From positions 64,001 through 128,000 of the forward strand of contig CAJJBI010000004.1 of the NCBI GenBank assembly GCA_905182465.1: DNA of 64,000 nucleotides, written 5' to 3'. Below are positions 19,096 to 29,818 of this stretch, one piece after another. The notes beneath the pieces are model-generated. The model did no database searches, was not told the DNA's origin, and was given only the letters and a program-made list of their open reading frames with translations. Position 1 is the stretch's first letter. Each line of letters begins with the position of its first letter. The position numbers were made by a program, and so were the translations under genes. The stretch is from Opitutaceae bacterium BACL24 MAG-120322-bin51. GTDB taxonomy: Bacteria; Verrucomicrobiota; Verrucomicrobiia; Opitutales; Coraliomargaritaceae.

Positions 19096-21174
19096 TTATG
19101 TTTTTTCCATCCATAAGATGTTAGTGACAATTCGTGGATAATAGAGGCTACCAATGGGCTTACCAGCACCAAACTGATCGGAACAGGCGTAAAACTCCGA
19201 GCCCTTTACCTGCCAAGATACATGCGCCGCATCCGCTCGCTCCTCCCCCTCATAAGACATACCGAGAATTTCGCGGACAACGAATTGGCTGATACTGATT
19301 TTGCTCATCCATGAGTTATCCGCACTACTGGAAAGTTTCCATCCTCCATCTTCATATAAGCACATCTCAGGATTAAGGATATTCTGTAAATGGCGCTTGA
19401 GCATCCGAATATACCCACCGAATGGACCCTCCTCATCGACTGCGTCCTTTAGCCCCATTTGCCAAGGATAGACAAGCGCTTCCGCTGCAGGGATAATGGC
19501 ACTTTGATTATTGTTTTCCAAAACTGCCGGAATAAAACCTAGCGACTCATCGTATGCAGCCTCGAGCGACTCGGCGCAACGAACCGCGCCAGCGCGTGCA
19601 CTAGCCGCAGCCTCGACTTCATCTAATTGCCCGAAAAGTTGTTCCAACGCCAAATAGGATGCCCAGCATTTCCCGGCCAGATACACATTGCCGCGAGCCT
19701 GCCCCAGCGAATGATCAAGCGAATCATAGGTGGTAATCTCCCCGCCTCCTTCAGTGCGCGAGCTTTCAAAACTCATCACCCCATCCCGCTGACTCGCATC
19801 TGGATGGTCACGATTCAAGAGGCTTTCCAAGCACTGGAGCAAGAGCTCATGGTGCTTGTTCAAAAACTCTGCATCCCCTGTCTTGTGCAGATAAACCCCC
19901 GCGCAAAGAATCCAATTAGTCAGCTGCTCGCAAGTCATATAGGAAAAGCACTTCCGATCCAGTCCAGGGCACTCGTAACATGAATTCCCCGGGCGACTGA
20001 AATGATTTCCGACTCCCATATCATGCGAAAATGAAATCCCCCCCGGATACAATGTCTCCGGATCTTCCGGCGAGAATATTTGATCTACGTAGGAGTACCG
20101 ATCCACGAACTGCTCCAAGACATTGCGCACCGTCCACGGATTAAACTTCAATTCGAAGAAGAGCATATCCACCGTAAGATCCAGGGTATTAATCATCAGA
20201 TACTCGCCCTCATTCACGACCCAAAGTGGCTTCCCATCATCCAACCACTGCGACGAACCGTAATAACTCCGTGTGGCGTGTGCGATGAGGAACTGCTGTT
20301 CCTCACTTAAACCACTTGTTTCCAATTCTGTATCACGCGCCGCCGTCTCAGCCAAGTAGCGCTCCTGATTGGAAAAAGCATATTTAAAGACTTCATCGAT
20401 GCTCTTGAAATACTTCGTATACCAATAGCTGGCGGCATGATTAAAGGTCACTTCACCTGCCAAATAATAAGCCAGCACGACCCGAATCGTCTGACTTTCC
20501 CCAGGCTCGACATCAAAGACCAAACCAGAGATCGGCGGCAGCAGGAAATTCGCTCCGTTCGGTCGCATATCCAAGCCTTTGGGAATATCAAAATGGGTAA
20601 ATTCATCAACGAAGTCCTCTTGGCAAGCAAAGCCCATCTGATTGCGCGTCACTGCTCCCTTATTAGGGCCACGGCCGGACATCGGCATCCACGTAGTGCG
20701 GTTTTCCAGAGCGAAAAATGCCTCCCAGCGCTCGTCGCTGTCATTCCTTACGCTTAGCTCTAGGAAAGTCACCGGACAGCTGGCAAATTTTAAGTCCTCC
20801 TCGCTGGCACTCGCTGGATCAGGTATGGAGAAAAATGGCGAGCGGATCGTAAACTCAATGCCAGGTGCATGAAAACGATCGGTCGCCCACTTATAATCAC
20901 GCTGAATATCCGCCTCGCCGAAAATAACGTCCCCCCCCTCCTGCTCCGCGCCATCAGACTGGCTATAGCGCTCCGCCTCACTCGCTGCTTCCTTATAAAA
21001 TGGAAGTTTATAAAATTTCCCCGACTCCGTTCGATAGCCGATATGTAAGCCACCATCGGCTGGGCCGCCTTTTTCAAGCGCCATTCCTCCCTCCGCACCA
21101 AACATGCCGACGGTAAATGAACTATGTGCTCCCATGGGGGAGTGCTGTGCGTGAAAGGAACTGCTAATTTTCAT
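19096..21174 (-). CDS. GH52 beta-xylosidase-like enzyme, copy 1
   Basis: 692 aa without a signal peptide, hence cytoplasmic. The N-terminus FHAQHSPMGAHSSFTVGMFGAEGG matches the GH52 opening (HHSPIGA-type). VVNEGEYLMINTLDLTVD (NEGEY at 321-325) contains the nucleophile segment, and ITTYDSLDHSLGQAR (Asp484) the proposed acid/base, as in Geobacillus XynB2. The family's known activity is release of xylose from the non-reducing end of xylo-oligosaccharides with retention. A second, very similar copy is at 38135-40267. The symporter gene follows 39 bases downstream. It is the most upstream gene of the compact run that extends down to about 1.1 kb, so it may mark the operon start. Confidence 0.92.
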   Translation of the reverse strand: MKISSSFHAQHSPMGAHSSFTVGMFGAEGGMALEKGGPADGGLHIGYRTESGKFYKLPFYKEAASEAERYSQSDGAEQEGGDVIFGEADIQRDYKWATDRFHAPGIEFTIRSPFFSIPDPASASEEDLKFASCPVTFLELSVRNDSDERWEAFFALENRTTWMPMSGRGPNKGAVTRNQMGFACQEDFVDEFTHFDIPKGLDMRPNGANFLLPPISGLVFDVEPGESQTIRVVLAYYLAGEVTFNHAASYWYTKYFKSIDEVFKYAFSNQERYLAETAARDTELETSGLSEEQQFLIAHATRSYYGSSQWLDDGKPLWVVNEGEYLMINTLDLTVDMLFFELKFNPWTVRNVLEQFVDRYSYVDQIFSPEDPETLYPGGISFSHDMGVGNHFSRPGNSCYECPGLDRKCFSYMTCEQLTNWILCAGVYLHKTGDAEFLNKHHELLLQCLESLLNRDHPDASQRDGVMSFESSRTEGGGEITTYDSLDHSLGQARGNVYLAGKCWASYLALEQLFGQLDEVEAAASARAGAVRCAESLEAAYDESLGFIPAVLENNNQSAIIPAAEALVYPWQMGLKDAVDEEGPFGGYIRMLKRHLQNILNPEMCLYEDGGWKLSSSADNSWMSKISISQFVVREILGMSYEGEERADAAHVSWQVKGSEFYACSDQFGAGKPIGSLYYPRIVTNILWMEKT

Positions 21175-21328
21175 AATTCATTTGTAGCCAAACGAAATAT
21201 AATAGCTGATAGAGGTGGTGCCATCAACCCGCAGTAATGACCTGAGAATCACGTATAGTGAAACTCCGGTGCCTTGTCTGATCAAAGCATGCTTTTACGA
21301 TAGCGCGCCACCAGGACAAGTGCTCCAT

Positions 21329-22190
21329 TCATTCCCCTGATTTCGGGTCTAAAAAATCCAGTGAAGTCAAAAAGTCGTCCATCGTTTCGAGTGTTTTTTC
21401 GAAATAACCATTTTTTCGGTCCGGATTAAAAAACCCATGATCTTGCCCAGGGTATAAATGTAGGTCGCAGCGCACACCTGATTGGTCCATTAGCTCTTTG
21501 TAGCGGACGGCCACTTCTGCCCCAATGTATTCGTCCTCTGTGCCTAAAAAGACTACGGTTGGGGGTGCGGATCCACTAATGTTGTGAATCGGCGAGATTT
21601 CTTGCCAGTAAGCCTTAACTCTGGAGTGCCCAAAGCCGCCAGGGCCATTATCAAATACTGTATTAAATAGCACCAGTGCATCGGGCCGAGACGAGACGCT
21701 CAAATCCTCACTCGTAGCGTCAAAGCTATCGACCGTGCCTGCCGCCGCCGCCACATGGCCGCCAGCCGAAGCCCCGCCGGCGGCTATCCGATTCGGATCG
21801 ATCCCAAGCTCAGTCGCATGCGCGCGCACCCAACGAATCGCCGATTTACCATCTTCGACGCACTCCTTTGGTGTGGTCTGGTTGCGTGATTTGACTCGGT
21901 ATTCTGCCGACATCGCCACCATGCCCCTAGATGCCAAATGAGCGCACTGAGAATAATGCTGCCCAGGTGATCCACCATTCCAACCACCTCCGAAAAAGAA
22001 GATCACTGCGGGGCGCTTGTCGGAAGTGCGATGTCCTTCTGGTGTGAAAACATGCAGCTTCAACTCAGTATCATTTACGGTCTTGTAGAGCCATTGTGCA
22101 TCAGGCTGGCGCCACTGCGCGGCGGAGACTGAGGAATTAAAAATCCATGAAAGGGCAACTGAAGCCACTTACTAAAAGACTCTTCTTCAT
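21329..22190 (-). CDS. Secreted alpha/beta hydrolase, acetyl-xylan-esterase-like (N-terminal frameshift)
   Basis: The open frame from GTG 22168 encodes 279 aa. ATG 22190 (MKKSLLV) probably is the real start and joins ASVALSWIFNSSVSAAQWRQ after a one-base shift near 22172, which yields a normal signal peptide. The fold is a BD-FAE/esterase-lipase hydrolase: oxyanion-type FFFGGGWNGGSPG, nucleophile Ser in GGASAGG, Asp in FLGTEDEYIG and His in PGQDHGFFNP. Such proteins remove acetyl or other acyl groups from xylan. Its neighbours (GH52, PEP-CTERM protein, sulfatases) support a xylan role. It is separated from the GH52 gene by 154 bases with no obvious terminator. Confidence 0.85.
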
Positions 22191-22336
22191 ATTATTTTAA
22201 TCGATCGAGTTCAAGCACACCCGCCACTTTCAGAATAGGAAAATCCAGTTAGCCATGTTACAAAAAAGGAGCTCATGTAAGGCCATTCTTTGCAGTGGCA
22301 TAGGCTCTAGCTAACAGAAAAAAACTGCTTTGGGGC

Positions 22337-22369
22337 AAAAAAAAGAACCCCACGCAAAACGTGGGGTTC
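22337..22369 (-). terminator. Rho-independent terminator of the PEP-CTERM gene
   Basis: A perfect 10-bp stem (22345-22354 with 22360-22369, GAACCCCACG and its complement) encloses a 5-base loop. On the minus strand it is followed by eight T (22337-22344). It lies 24 bases past the stop of the PEP-CTERM gene and is the clearest intrinsic terminator in the carbohydrate locus, so the PEP-CTERM gene is probably a separate transcription unit. Confidence 0.88.
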
Positions 22370-22392
22370 AGAGTAAAATTTGATAGAATCGC

Positions 22393-23352
22393 TTACTTGC
22401 GGCGACGTATCATGATGCTGGCTAGTGCGAGCATGCCGGCGATGAGTGCATACGAGCTAGGCTCAGGCACTGCGGTTGCGTCCACGCTAAATTCGCGAAC
22501 TCCAAAGTTGTAACCACCTGTTTGTATGTTTGCGGTTGTATCTAGTAGAAAGCCTACTTGTGTGATGCCTGTTAGAGCTGAACCAACTACTGTGGTACCG
22601 CTTTCATCTACCGTTAAGTTCTTCGGGGCGTTACCAGCATGTTGGAGTGCACCAACGCTGCTCTCTATATTCCCCAATGATATCCAATTAGTGCTTGCAG
22701 CATTTTCTGTAAAATCAGTTGTGGCAACCACTGAGGTTAAGTTAAAAGTATTGAGATTGCCTGCATAATACCCGCCGTCTGCCTTCACCACTGCACGGTA
22801 ACTAGCGAAAGAAGACTTATTTACAGTGTTTCCCATAGAGAGAGGAGTCCCTACTGTAGCTGACACAGTGTCAGTTCCACTAAATCCGTAATTAAGTACA
22901 TCTGGATTTACTGCATCAAACATGAATACAGTTTTAAAGTTTATACCACCACCTGATGGATCAGCATCGTACTGAGCCTGAGTTACATTATTCACACGGA
23001 TACGGTAACCGCCACCACCTGTGTTATGAACTCCACCAGCTCCTTGATAGCCGTCGCGATTCGTCCCAATATAGACTGTTGGTCCAAAATATGTTGTTGT
23101 GTTCGCTCCTTGTGTTTTTTGCATACCCGGGGTGAGTGTAGCGTTAGCATGGGTGAGATTTGCGCCAAAAGCCTGCCCCCAACCGGCTCCATTTCCAACG
23201 TCTGTCGTGCCGTATACATCATTTGCACTGCCAGCGAAAATAGCAGCAGTTGCTGTTGGGTTGTTGGTGGTTGAGACATTAAAAATGGTATCGGCGTTCG
23301 CATAAGAGCTAAGTGCAATCAGTGCGGCTAGTAGTTTGGGTAATTTATTCAT
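22393..23352 (-). CDS. PEP-CTERM sorting-domain protein
   Basis: 319 aa. Signal peptide MNKLPKLLAALIALSSYANA, then a Gly/Asn/Thr-rich beta structure. The C-terminus AVPEPSSYALIAGMLALASIMIRRRK is a complete PEP-CTERM signal (VPEP motif, hydrophobic helix, basic tail) recognised by an exosortase, which is not in this window. The mature part has no enzyme motif I recognise. It shares its last domain strands with the secreted protein at 1133-1883. A perfect terminator follows it, and a plausible promoter lies 43-71 bases upstream, so it may be expressed alone and at high level. A surface or exopolysaccharide-associated structural role is likely for such proteins, but not shown. Confidence 0.9.
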   Translation of the reverse strand: MNKLPKLLAALIALSSYANADTIFNVSTTNNPTATAAIFAGSANDVYGTTDVGNGAGWGQAFGANLTHANATLTPGMQKTQGANTTTYFGPTVYIGTNRDGYQGAGGVHNTGGGGYRIRVNNVTQAQYDADPSGGGINFKTVFMFDAVNPDVLNYGFSGTDTVSATVGTPLSMGNTVNKSSFASYRAVVKADGGYYAGNLNTFNLTSVVATTDFTENAASTNWISLGNIESSVGALQHAGNAPKNLTVDESGTTVVGSALTGITQVGFLLDTTANIQTGGYNFGVREFSVDATAVPEPSSYALIAGMLALASIMIRRRK

Positions 23353-23394
23353 ATTGGGGTGTGTGTAATAAGGGTAATAGAGAATTAATGTCAG

Positions 23395-23423
23395 AATAGA
23401 CGGGATAACTTGTTTATGGTCAA
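23395..23423 (-). promoter_or_regulatory. Possible sigma70-type promoter of the PEP-CTERM gene
   Basis: On the minus strand TTGACC (23418-23423) and TCTATT (23395-23400) are separated by 17 bases, a good match to -35/-10 spacing. They lie about 43 bases upstream of the PEP-CTERM start codon. No purine-rich ribosome site is obvious. The call is from spacing and consensus only. Confidence 0.4.
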
Positions 23424-23586
23424 TATAATACTTTTTTTACATCATTAACGCAATCCATTGTACTGAATATTTCGTGCACAATTATGAACCTCCAGCCGCT
23501 TAGGAACCTTCGAATTGGCCGAAATAGGCACAAATCACCTATAATTGAGGCAAAATCGGTCAATTCTTGGCCAAATTGGCTAAAAA

Positions 23587-25043
23587 TCAAGGATTGGGCT
23601 GCGTACTTGCGTGAGGATCGACTAAGCCGGCGACCGGCGCGGAGTGTTCCTCCGGTACGATGTAATTAAATTGCTTCTCGGTCTGGTTGAGTGAGTGCTT
23701 TTTAACCGCAAAAAGAGTGATCGCCCCGTCCTCACTGAGGTGATCGTTTTGCTGCTCCATCCAGGCAAAGAGCACGGCTTTGAGGCGGGCCTTGGTCTCT
23801 GCCTGTAGAGGATCCTCGGCCAGGTTCTTAAATTCGAAAGGATCGGCCTGAGTATCGAAGAGTTGCTCTTCCGGGAGGCCGTGTTCTTTAGCGCCGCGCT
23901 CTAGGAAGTAATTGATCGCCTTCCCAGCGGCTCGCTCGCGCTCGATGCGCTCCATATTGTTAAAATTTCGCACATAATGATAGCGCCCGTCATGGACAGA
24001 GCGTTGCGGAAAGACACTACGCCGCAGGATGCCCTGATTGTGCGAGACCCCATAAACGTAGTCGTGGTGCTTTGATGTGCTGCCGCTCAAGACCGGAAGT
24101 AGACTTTTGCCATCGAGATTTTCGGGGACCGTGCCGCCCGCCAGTTCAATCGCGGTGGGAACAAAATCGGCAAAACTTGTCAGCGCCGCGGTGCGACCCG
24201 TCGCAATCTTGCCAGGCCAGCGCGCCATGAAGGCGACTCGCAAGCCGCGGTCAGACACTGAAAATTTACCCATGTCCGCGCCATGGTCATCGGCATATAA
24301 AACCAAGGGTGTCCGATTCGCGATTGTGCTGCTTTAATAAATTCAGGACCGCCTGAAATTCCTTCTCTTTTTGAGCAATACTGGCGTAATACTGCGTGGC
24401 ACGCCTGAGATTCCCTTCGGTCGACGGCAGATAGGGCGGCATCTGGAGATCACTCGCGGTAAAAGGGGTATCCTTGATGTAGGGCCCGTGTGGATATTCA
24501 CTGGCCACAATCATGCAAAAGGGCTGATCGCCGGAATTCGCGATAAATCGATCCATCTCTGCCAGAGGAATGACCGGACGCGGAAGGCCTGGCTCTCGCA
24601 CGGGGTTCATATGCTCGCTCCAAGGGAACTGGGAGCTGGGATTCACATGCGACTTGCCCGCGAGGATTACCTGGTAATCAAGCTCACGCAAATAAGCCGC
24701 GATAGTCTTCACTCCCGAGCGAACCGAGTAGTGGTTGAGGAAGCAGCCATTACGAATCGGATAGAGCCCCGAGTAGAGCATCGAGCGACTCGGCGCACAA
24801 ACAGCCTGCCCGGTGTAGGCGCGGTCAAAGACCAAGGCCTCCTTCGAAAACGCCAGCGTAGTGGGCGCAGGCACCTTAGTATTCCCATTGATGGCGTGGT
24901 CAGGGAAACTCTGATCATCCGCGAGGAAGAAGACGATATTCGGACGTGTGCCACGCAGGTCGTCTTCAGCGGACAAGCGCGCTTTGGTTCAGAATGCATC
25001 CAAGCCCGGAGGCTAGAAGAGCGATTTTTTTAAAAAATGACAT
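23587..25043 (-). CDS. Secreted sulfatase (CAPSR active site), two frameshifts
   Basis: Three pieces make one gene of about 485 aa. ATG 25043 starts MSFFKKIALLASGLGCILNQSAL, a signal peptide. A shift near 24978 leads into SAEDDLRGTRPNIVFFLADDQSF (24287-24976), with the metal site and the active-site motif C60-A-P-S-R of that frame. A second shift near 24295 leads into MVLYADDHGADMGKFSVSDRGLRVAFMARWPG (23587-24306), the second metal/substrate region. The C-terminus (ATLFAVKK... PEEHSAP) has no extra domain. The two shifts could be sequence errors, as the three parts read perfectly otherwise. Sulfatase subfamily is distinct from the iduronate-like ones nearer the left end. Confidence 0.85.
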
Positions 25044-25224
25044 GCCGCAAATTAGCTCAATACGCCCGCCGCCGCAATGCGGCTTTTTGAATTTGGAACT
25101 GTGGTTTTTGGCAGGCTATCGGCGAGGCCGAAAATGGGATACAGTTCGCAAAGATGAAAGATGGCGCTAATGTGGCGGCGTATAGGATGCTCGGCTAATC
25201 TTCCTGCCGAGACGCTAAGATAAA

Positions 25225-26061
25225 TTATTCTTCGCCCGACCTGAATTCGCGCATGTATTTCTCGTAGTTTTCCGCCTCTAATTCATCATTAGAACGATTC
25301 TCCACAGCGACCGGTCGAGCGATCGGGAAGATACGATGTCGAATCTTAGCAGGCTGACTAGGGTCGTTATGAACCAAGATTAAGCGTCGCCCATTTTTAG
25401 TAAAGGCGATGCGCTTCATCTCGATTACTTCAGGCTGCCCACCGGCATTTGTGGCAAGAGCGAAGTTAATCGCTGCTCTACGCTGCTCAATTTCAATTGA
25501 GAAATTCCTGCTTTTTGAAGGAGCTACACCCCCAGCCTCTTTGCCGAGCCGCACCAGAAGGGGTTGTTTTGAGAAATTAAGCAGTTGAGCAGTATTGAGC
25601 GGAAAGGACTCTACGCTCGTATCAAATACTCTAGCGCCTAAACTACCGTCTGGCTTCGCAATCACAAAGATAAGCTTCTGCCCGGAGGCCCCGAGGGCAA
25701 CGTTTAGGACAGGCTTATAAATAATTTCACCCTCTTCGTCGGTTCCATTTTCGTTATAAAAATATAAAACAGGGGCACCCTTATGGCTGAAGTAGCTACT
25801 GATTCCTCCGGAACGCACGCTCAAGTGTATCGGTTCTTGATCAGCAAAAAACTTAACATTAAGCGGCTTTTCCTCTCGCATGCCTCCTGAATCAGCGAGA
25901 CTCAAGTAGACTATGTTGAAATAATATTCTCTTGCTGCATCCTGCGCTCCTTGGCCCCGCGCAATCGGAGATGCCCCGAGAAGCATCAAAAAGGGAAAGG
26001 CATACGCACACAATAAGCGCAGACTCTGTAAGGAGCGAAGGCGGTTCTGTTTAAATCTCAT
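25225..26061 (-). CDS. Secreted protein of unknown function, coupled to the pseudopilin-like gene
   Basis: 278 aa, intact. The N-terminus (LCAYAFPFLMLLGASPIARGQG) is a signal peptide following a basic stretch. The rest is beta-rich (EYYFNIVYLSLADSG, PVLYFYNENG, RRLILVHNDPSQPAKIRHRIF) and ends in an acidic tail. I recognise no enzyme motif. Its ATG overlaps the last 11 bases of the pseudopilin-like gene upstream, so it is probably its translational partner and may be part of the same pilus-like or secretion assembly. It is notably undamaged although its partner carries many frameshifts. Confidence 0.7.
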   Translation of the reverse strand: MRFKQNRLRSLQSLRLLCAYAFPFLMLLGASPIARGQGAQDAAREYYFNIVYLSLADSGGMREEKPLNVKFFADQEPIHLSVRSGGISSYFSHKGAPVLYFYNENGTDEEGEIIYKPVLNVALGASGQKLIFVIAKPDGSLGARVFDTSVESFPLNTAQLLNFSKQPLLVRLGKEAGGVAPSKSRNFSIEIEQRRAAINFALATNAGGQPEVIEMKRIAFTKNGRRLILVHNDPSQPAKIRHRIFPIARPVAVENRSNDELEAENYEKYMREFRSGEE

Positions 26062-29000
26062 CTGCGGCCACCCAGCGTTGTGATTTTATTTCGTATTTCC
26101 GCCCGAATTCTTGATTCACGTCAAGCGCGGCATCCTCATAAGCGTCATTACCAAGATCGACATAAGCGGGCGTGCGCTGTACGACCATTTCGTAATAAGC
26201 ACGACTCCCATCCTCGGATCCGAATTGCTCTCGCGAACTTCCGTAACTGCGGATGGTGAATGTGTCGCTGCGTGCTTGTATGAAAGCACCGATCTTTGCC
26301 AAAAGGTCCGACTGCATGAAAGCACCCGGCATCCCATCTGCTTTTGGACGATCAATTATAGGAGTATCACCAGAGGCTTCATAGTAAAGCGGATACTCTG
26401 CCGATTCAGCCCAGAGCCCGGTGTTGGCTGACTCAAGCCCATTCAAATTAGCCTTGTCGATAGCGGCCTGCAGGGCACCACGCAAAGCAAAGTGCCTGTG
26501 TTGTACTTAGAGGCGACCGATTAATAAATTCGGATAAGAGACAGGAAGGGATATTTATCGCCGTTCTGGTCTGGCGTTGCGCTCCGCAGGCGTATCTCGT
26601 CGACGATCTCCGAGGCTAGGCTAGCAATCTGAGCGTCCGTCAAGTTGCGATATCCAGCCACTAGCTGATCTTTATTCGAGAGCTGAGGCACCGATTCCCC
26701 AGTTGTAGCCATTCCCATCAGAGGCTCGTTAAAACGAGCAAAATTGTGGCGCAGCGTAGGCATCTATACTGTGCCCTATGTTTCGATATCGCGCATGGCC
26801 CCAATGACCGATTCCCAGGCTGCAACCGAAGTGGAATTTATGTTAAATGCCCCATCTAGCAGTAAGTTTGCCGCGGCACGATTCTCCGTAGTTAGGTCTG
26901 AATTGCTCGAAGTCGAATTTGAGGGGCTAAGGCGACTATTCGGAAGCGGGAAAGTAGGGTTACCATCGGTGATTCCGCTGAAGAAATATTCGTCCCACAG
27001 CGCATCGTTTAGCTTGTAGGAATAATCATAATGTGCTGCCGGCACATTAACACCGGCTTTCGAACTGAAGAAAACCACTCCTCCGTACTGGCTAAGGGCA
27101 AAAAGGGATTAGCCAATGAATTACCGATCGCGTAGGTGGGTGTAGCGTAAGTTTGGAGCGTGTGCGAATTCCATTTGCCGCCAACCCCTTCTACACGATT
27201 GCCAATTGCAGGCGAGGTTGAGCCAGCCGAAAAAACATCAAAATTCATCAAATTCGCATGCGCAAGCTGCCCGATACTAAGCGGGATATTATCGGGCACC
27301 TCAAATAGAACCATGCGCTCGCTACCATCATCTGAGTGTTAGAAAACCAACACGAGCCTGCAATCGTACTGTTCCAGCCGCGATGTGTTCATCATAATAC
27401 ATGTCTGCATCGGACCATTCCCATGGCTGTACGTGCCCTTGGCTGTAGACGTTTGACTGGGCCATACTTTGATTTACATTATCCCAAGTGATGTTTGGCT
27501 CTTTATGAATAACAGGTGCCGTTGGGTTCATATTTAAAAAAAGATGAATCTCCGACTCGTTTCCGTATTAGCCCACGTCCTATTAGGCACATTAGGGAAT
27601 CTCATCGCTCCAACATTACCCCAAGGATTCAAACTCGCTAATGCATCTGCATGATAAAGTATTCCCTCGATCAGGTCAGTATAAGGATAGGTGTGATCAG
27701 TCCTCTTGCTATCTCCTACAGGGCCTATGAAATCAGCAAAATAAGAAGTCCCGCCCTACCGTTACAAGGTAAAAGGATCCTGGTAATTTATATTCGATCC
27801 AACACTTCATTGATGTGCAAGTCATAAGCCGGTACATGCTAATACCCATCAAGCGGTTCGTCAAAATCACCCTCGGCTTGTGCCACGTCTTCTAGTCCAC
27901 GAATATCCCGATTCCAATAGTATCAATGGCTTTGAACCGGTTTTCTGGGCTAAACTGGGAGCCCGTTAAATCAGGAGAGCTGTAGAGCATAACCTGTTGC
28001 TTCCAAAGACTTCCCCCGTTGCTAAAATTTAAACTAAGCTGGCTCCTTGTATCATCATTGGCAATCACATCCATTCGTGCTAGGTCACTGGAGATCCCAT
28101 ACTCCCGCTTATCCCAAAAAGCTGATCTGAGAAGTAGATGCAACAGGCTGGCGTGAAAAACCCATTAACGAAAGGCGCACTTGCCCGTCGCTACTAGCAC
28201 GTTTTCAGTGGGATTATTCTTATCGTAAAAGGAGTTACATGGCGGAGAGAAATTCACCGCCTCACCTGCCTTTAAAGTAATTCCCCGAATGACGAATCTT
28301 GACTGTCTGCCTCTTGACTGCCGAGGAGCCGTTCCATTTAGACGTGTATGACCTGTGGCAGCTACGCTAGTGGTGGATCCTGGGCCATCGACGATGTCGA
28401 TTGTGGCAATTCAAATTCCAAGCCTAATCGCCCAGAACCATGTCGCGGTCATATGGATTCCACAAAGTAATAAGCGGAAACATCCCTAAGCTGTAACGAT
28501 AGCCTTTTGCATAATACCAATCACCGCTGAGTCGGACCAGTTGCTCTCAGTCCCTGCCCAATCTGATCCTCGGTAATGTACGTTGGATCCGTGTTTACGC
28601 ACCAATTACCAGAAGCCTCGCGCGCAGGATTTCGCTCGGCAAAACCCTGGACGAAAAAATTAGATCGGGTAATCACTGGGGTGAAGCCCACCTGCTCGTT
28701 AGTCGGCATACGTAGGTTGATATCGGCATCACTAGGCAAATTAGAATTGTCGTATGCTAATTTATAGTAGTCGCTCAATTGCTCCCATTTGGGCCCTCCC
28801 GGATCCATCTGGCCTGGGCCTGAAGACCCATTTGCAGGCGGGAACATCGGGGAATTCATTCCGCCCTCTTGCATATCGACTAGGTAAATTATAGCAGCGC
28901 GGTAGAAAGATCGCGCTTTAGGCCACCGTCCTTGGTATTGGCGAGGACACCACTCGAATGCACGGTGAAGTCGTGGAAAAATTCACGGGACACGTTGCTC

Positions 29001-29818
29001 AAATCTACACCTCCTAAATCATCCTCTAAAAACATAGGGATATTCTTTAGGCTGCTGATCTTGCCAGGGTCTTGGGCTTCATCTTTCCACCGAGAACTGG
29101 TGCCCGTCAGTAATTGTACGCCATCTGAATTACTGACCGCCGTCGGATCAGCCACTTGAGCCATCGCGGTTCTGTAATACTCCGCCTCTGGGTCTAGCAC
29201 TGCTAAATGTGGGTCCGCCATGTTCACGCGCGCCTTCACCCCCTCGTCGCTCACCCAATAAGCATAATGACCTTCTGGAACGTTATTCTCCCCAAGGATT
29301 TCAACCTTCGGCGCTTTGACGGTGTCATCCTGATCTGTTACTTTTATTCGGTCACACTGCCACCGAGTGTGGCTAGGTCAGCTGTCTCGACTGTTAAGTG
29401 CCACATTAGGGTCAAGTGCTTGGCACTCGTTATCATTCCCGCTCACCAGCCATCTTGCTTTGGCGACCATCCAATCCGTCTGCCGTATCAAGCTGATCAT
29501 TAGTAATTTCTTTAGAAGACCAAACCCCCGTCCAACGCGATTGTCCGGCGATGTCGCATCACCCGGCGCTAGTAGAATGTCGGCACGCGCCGTCACCCGC
29601 TGATCGGGCCCCGTATAGCGCTGCAAGTCACCCAGCGCAACCATTGCCCCGAGCTGCGCATTCATGCGCGCCTCAAGCTGAGCAAGCTGGATATTCGCGC
29701 TTTGGGTTTCGACTCGGACAAGCGTTGTGATGCTCAGAATCAGCAATAGTATGAATGCCATCAAAGACAATGCGATGACTAGTGCAAAACCATGATTCGG
29801 TGCGGGACGAGATTTCAT
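26051..29818 (-). pseudogene. Large pseudopilin-like protein (Verru_Chthon cassette A-like), heavily frameshifted
   Basis: From ATG 29818: MKSRPAPNHG then FALVIALSLMAFILLLILSITTL, a class III-like prepilin segment, then ARMNAQLGAMVALGDLQRYTGPDQRVTARADIL, typical of large verrucomicrobial pseudopilins. After that the reading frame breaks repeatedly. Successive fragments on the same strand (28889-29254, 28521-28874, 27892-28143, 27328-27531, 27009-27314, 26776-27078, 26521-26763, 26051-26485) carry consistent content such as FLEDDLGGVDLSNVSREFFHDFTVHSSG, WEWSDADMYYDEHIAAGT and LASEIVDEIRLR. Joined, they would give a protein of about 1250 aa. Eight or more breaks in 3.8 kb is far above the rate elsewhere, so real decay is possible. 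The family name rests on general resemblance. Confidence 0.65.

Noticed and set aside
24371-25033. Plus-strand frame of 220 aa opposite the sulfatase at 23587-25043
   Set aside because: It is antisense to a sulfatase with clear motifs, and has no start signal, domain or signal peptide of its own.
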